The notes below the pieces were generated by a model. It was not told the DNA's origin. It saw only the letters and a program-made list of their open reading frames with translations, and searched no databases. A program made the position numbers and the translations under genes. From the NCBI GenBank assembly GCA_050298695.1, contig JBNKUQ010000076.1, positions 1 to 15,647 of the forward strand: a stretch of 15,647 bases of DNA, written 5' to 3'. This document shows, piece by piece, positions 14,976 through 15,647 of the stretch. Numbering within the stretch: the first letter of the stretch is position 1; every line of letters begins with the position of its first letter. Origin of the DNA: CANLBN01 sp050298695. GTDB taxonomy: Bacteria > Pseudomonadota > Gammaproteobacteria > Pseudomonadales > Cellvibrionaceae.

Positions 14976-15647
14976 TTATTGATCCGTTTTGCTAAACAAC
15001 AAGGTGCAATTATTACCACCAAAACCAAATGAATTACTCATCACATGATTGAGCTCTGACTTTGTGTTGTCTGCGCTGATGGTAATATCGAGTTGTTCAT
15101 CTAGCTGTTCTAGATTCATTGAGCCAGGAATGATACCCGTGCGTAAAGCCTCAACAGCAATTAGGGCTTCACTAATACCGGCTGCCCCTAATGTATGCCC
15201 CATCCAGCCTTTAGTAGAACTACAGCGTGTCGACTTAGGGAACATAGACGCAATCAGCTGTCCTTCAATCAAGTCATTCGCCCGACTCGAAGTACCATGT
15301 AAATTAATATAGCCAATCGCCTCAGCGGGCAGACCTGACATATCCAAGGCTTGCTGCATAGACAAGCGCGCGCCCAGTCCTTCGGGATGAGGGTGGGACA
15401 TATGATAGGCATCGGAGCTTTCCCCATAGCCAGTAAGCTTCACATTGAGGTCGGTATCGGCCTCTTCCGGGCGGACCAAAATAGCGTATCCTGCCGCCTC
15501 CCCTAAATTAATCCCATCGCGATTTTGATCAAAGGGCTTACAGGGCTTGGCAGAAACTAACTGCAAAGAATCAAAACCATGCAAGACGCTTAAACATAAG
15601 GTATCCACCCCACCCACTAACACGGCATCAACAATGCCGCTATTCAA
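14976..15647 (-). CDS. Beta-ketoacyl-ACP synthase, C-terminal part (ApeO-like; N-terminus beyond window)
   Basis: The visible 223 residues are the C-terminal half of a ketosynthase, with NLHGTSSRANDLIEG (His118 in visible numbering) and GWMGHTLGAAGISEA (His151), Lys146 before it, and the VMSNSFGFGGNN ending. The nucleophilic cysteine lies outside the window. The frame is open at the right edge, where a TTG codon begins the visible stretch; this is an internal leucine, not the start. Its position directly before the short chain-length-factor gene marks it as the partner that pairs with it in aryl polyene elongation (ApeO in the Xenorhabdus naming). It is the most upstream visible gene of the leftward operon, so the promoter of that operon is not in this window. 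Confidence 0.9.
   Translation of the reverse strand: MNSGIVDAVLVGGVDTLCLSVLHGFDSLQLVSAKPCKPFDQNRDGINLGEAAGYAILVRPEEADTDLNVKLTGYGESSDAYHMSHPHPEGLGARLSMQQALDMSGLPAEAIGYINLHGTSSRANDLIEGQLIASMFPKSTRCSSTKGWMGHTLGAAGISEALIAVEALRTGIIPGSMNLEQLDEQLDITISADNTKSELNHVMSNSFGFGGNNCTLLFSKTDQ

Noticed and set aside
14975..15028. Upstream start for the chain-length-factor gene inside the ketosynthase
   Set aside because: The extra 18 residues translate ketosynthase codons out of frame; the ATG at 14974 sits one base after the ketosynthase stop and fits the family start better.

Overview
The window is the middle of an aryl polyene pigment gene cluster, closest in content to the xanthomonadin type. It comes from a Gram-negative bacterium, most likely a gammaproteobacterium. 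Signs of this are a LolA-like periplasmic protein, an RND/MMPL exporter, two acyltransferases, two free-standing acyl carrier proteins (ACPs), paired hotdog dehydratases, and a ketosynthase followed by a short chain-length-factor-like partner. The DNA is AT-rich, unlike Xanthomonas itself, so the host is probably a marine or environmental gammaproteobacterium. I cannot name the genus.

Layout. (1) Bases 1-627, minus strand: an ACP followed by the N-terminal 98 residues of an AMP-forming aryl-acid ligase that runs off the left edge; a four-copy 15-bp tandem repeat lies between them. (2) Bases 628-859: divergent intergenic region. (3) Bases 860-7829, plus strand: chorismatase (XanB2/Hyg5/FkbO family), PlsC-type acyltransferase, second ACP behind a strong extended -10 promoter, a truncated hotdog thioesterase, LolA-like protein, MMPL exporter, FabG-type ketoreductase, and a cold-shock-domain/DUF1294 membrane protein. 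(4) Bases 7832-15647, minus strand, converging on block 3 with a 2-base gap. In transcription order from the right edge: ketosynthase (N-terminus outside the window), chain-length-factor-like protein, FAD-dependent halogenase, COG4648 membrane protein, ApeI-like hotdog protein, family 2 glycosyltransferase, LpxL/HtrB-type acyltransferase, ApeP-like dehydratase, second ketosynthase. A perfect 14-bp-stem palindrome separates the halogenase from the COG4648 gene.

Likely joint function (inference from family knowledge). The chorismatase makes a hydroxybenzoate (3- and/or 4-HBA). The AMP ligase loads it on an ACP. The ketosynthase/CLF pair, the other ketosynthase, the FabG-type reductase and the ApeI/ApeP dehydratases build the conjugated polyene by repeated elongation, reduction and dehydration. 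The halogenase may brominate or chlorinate the aryl ring or chain, as in xanthomonadins. The acyltransferases and glycosyltransferase join the aryl polyene to a lipid or glycolipid. The exporter and LolA-like protein move it to the outer membrane.

Most unusual points: the thioesterase has lost its second half but keeps what looks like its old C-terminal tail in another frame; the LolA/exporter stretch looks much more AT-rich than its surroundings; the ApeI-like protein lacks the usual dehydratase catalytic residues while ApeP keeps them; and an unrelated cold-shock/DUF1294 gene ends the plus-strand operon. The overall system is a recognisable variant of a known class, not a new one.
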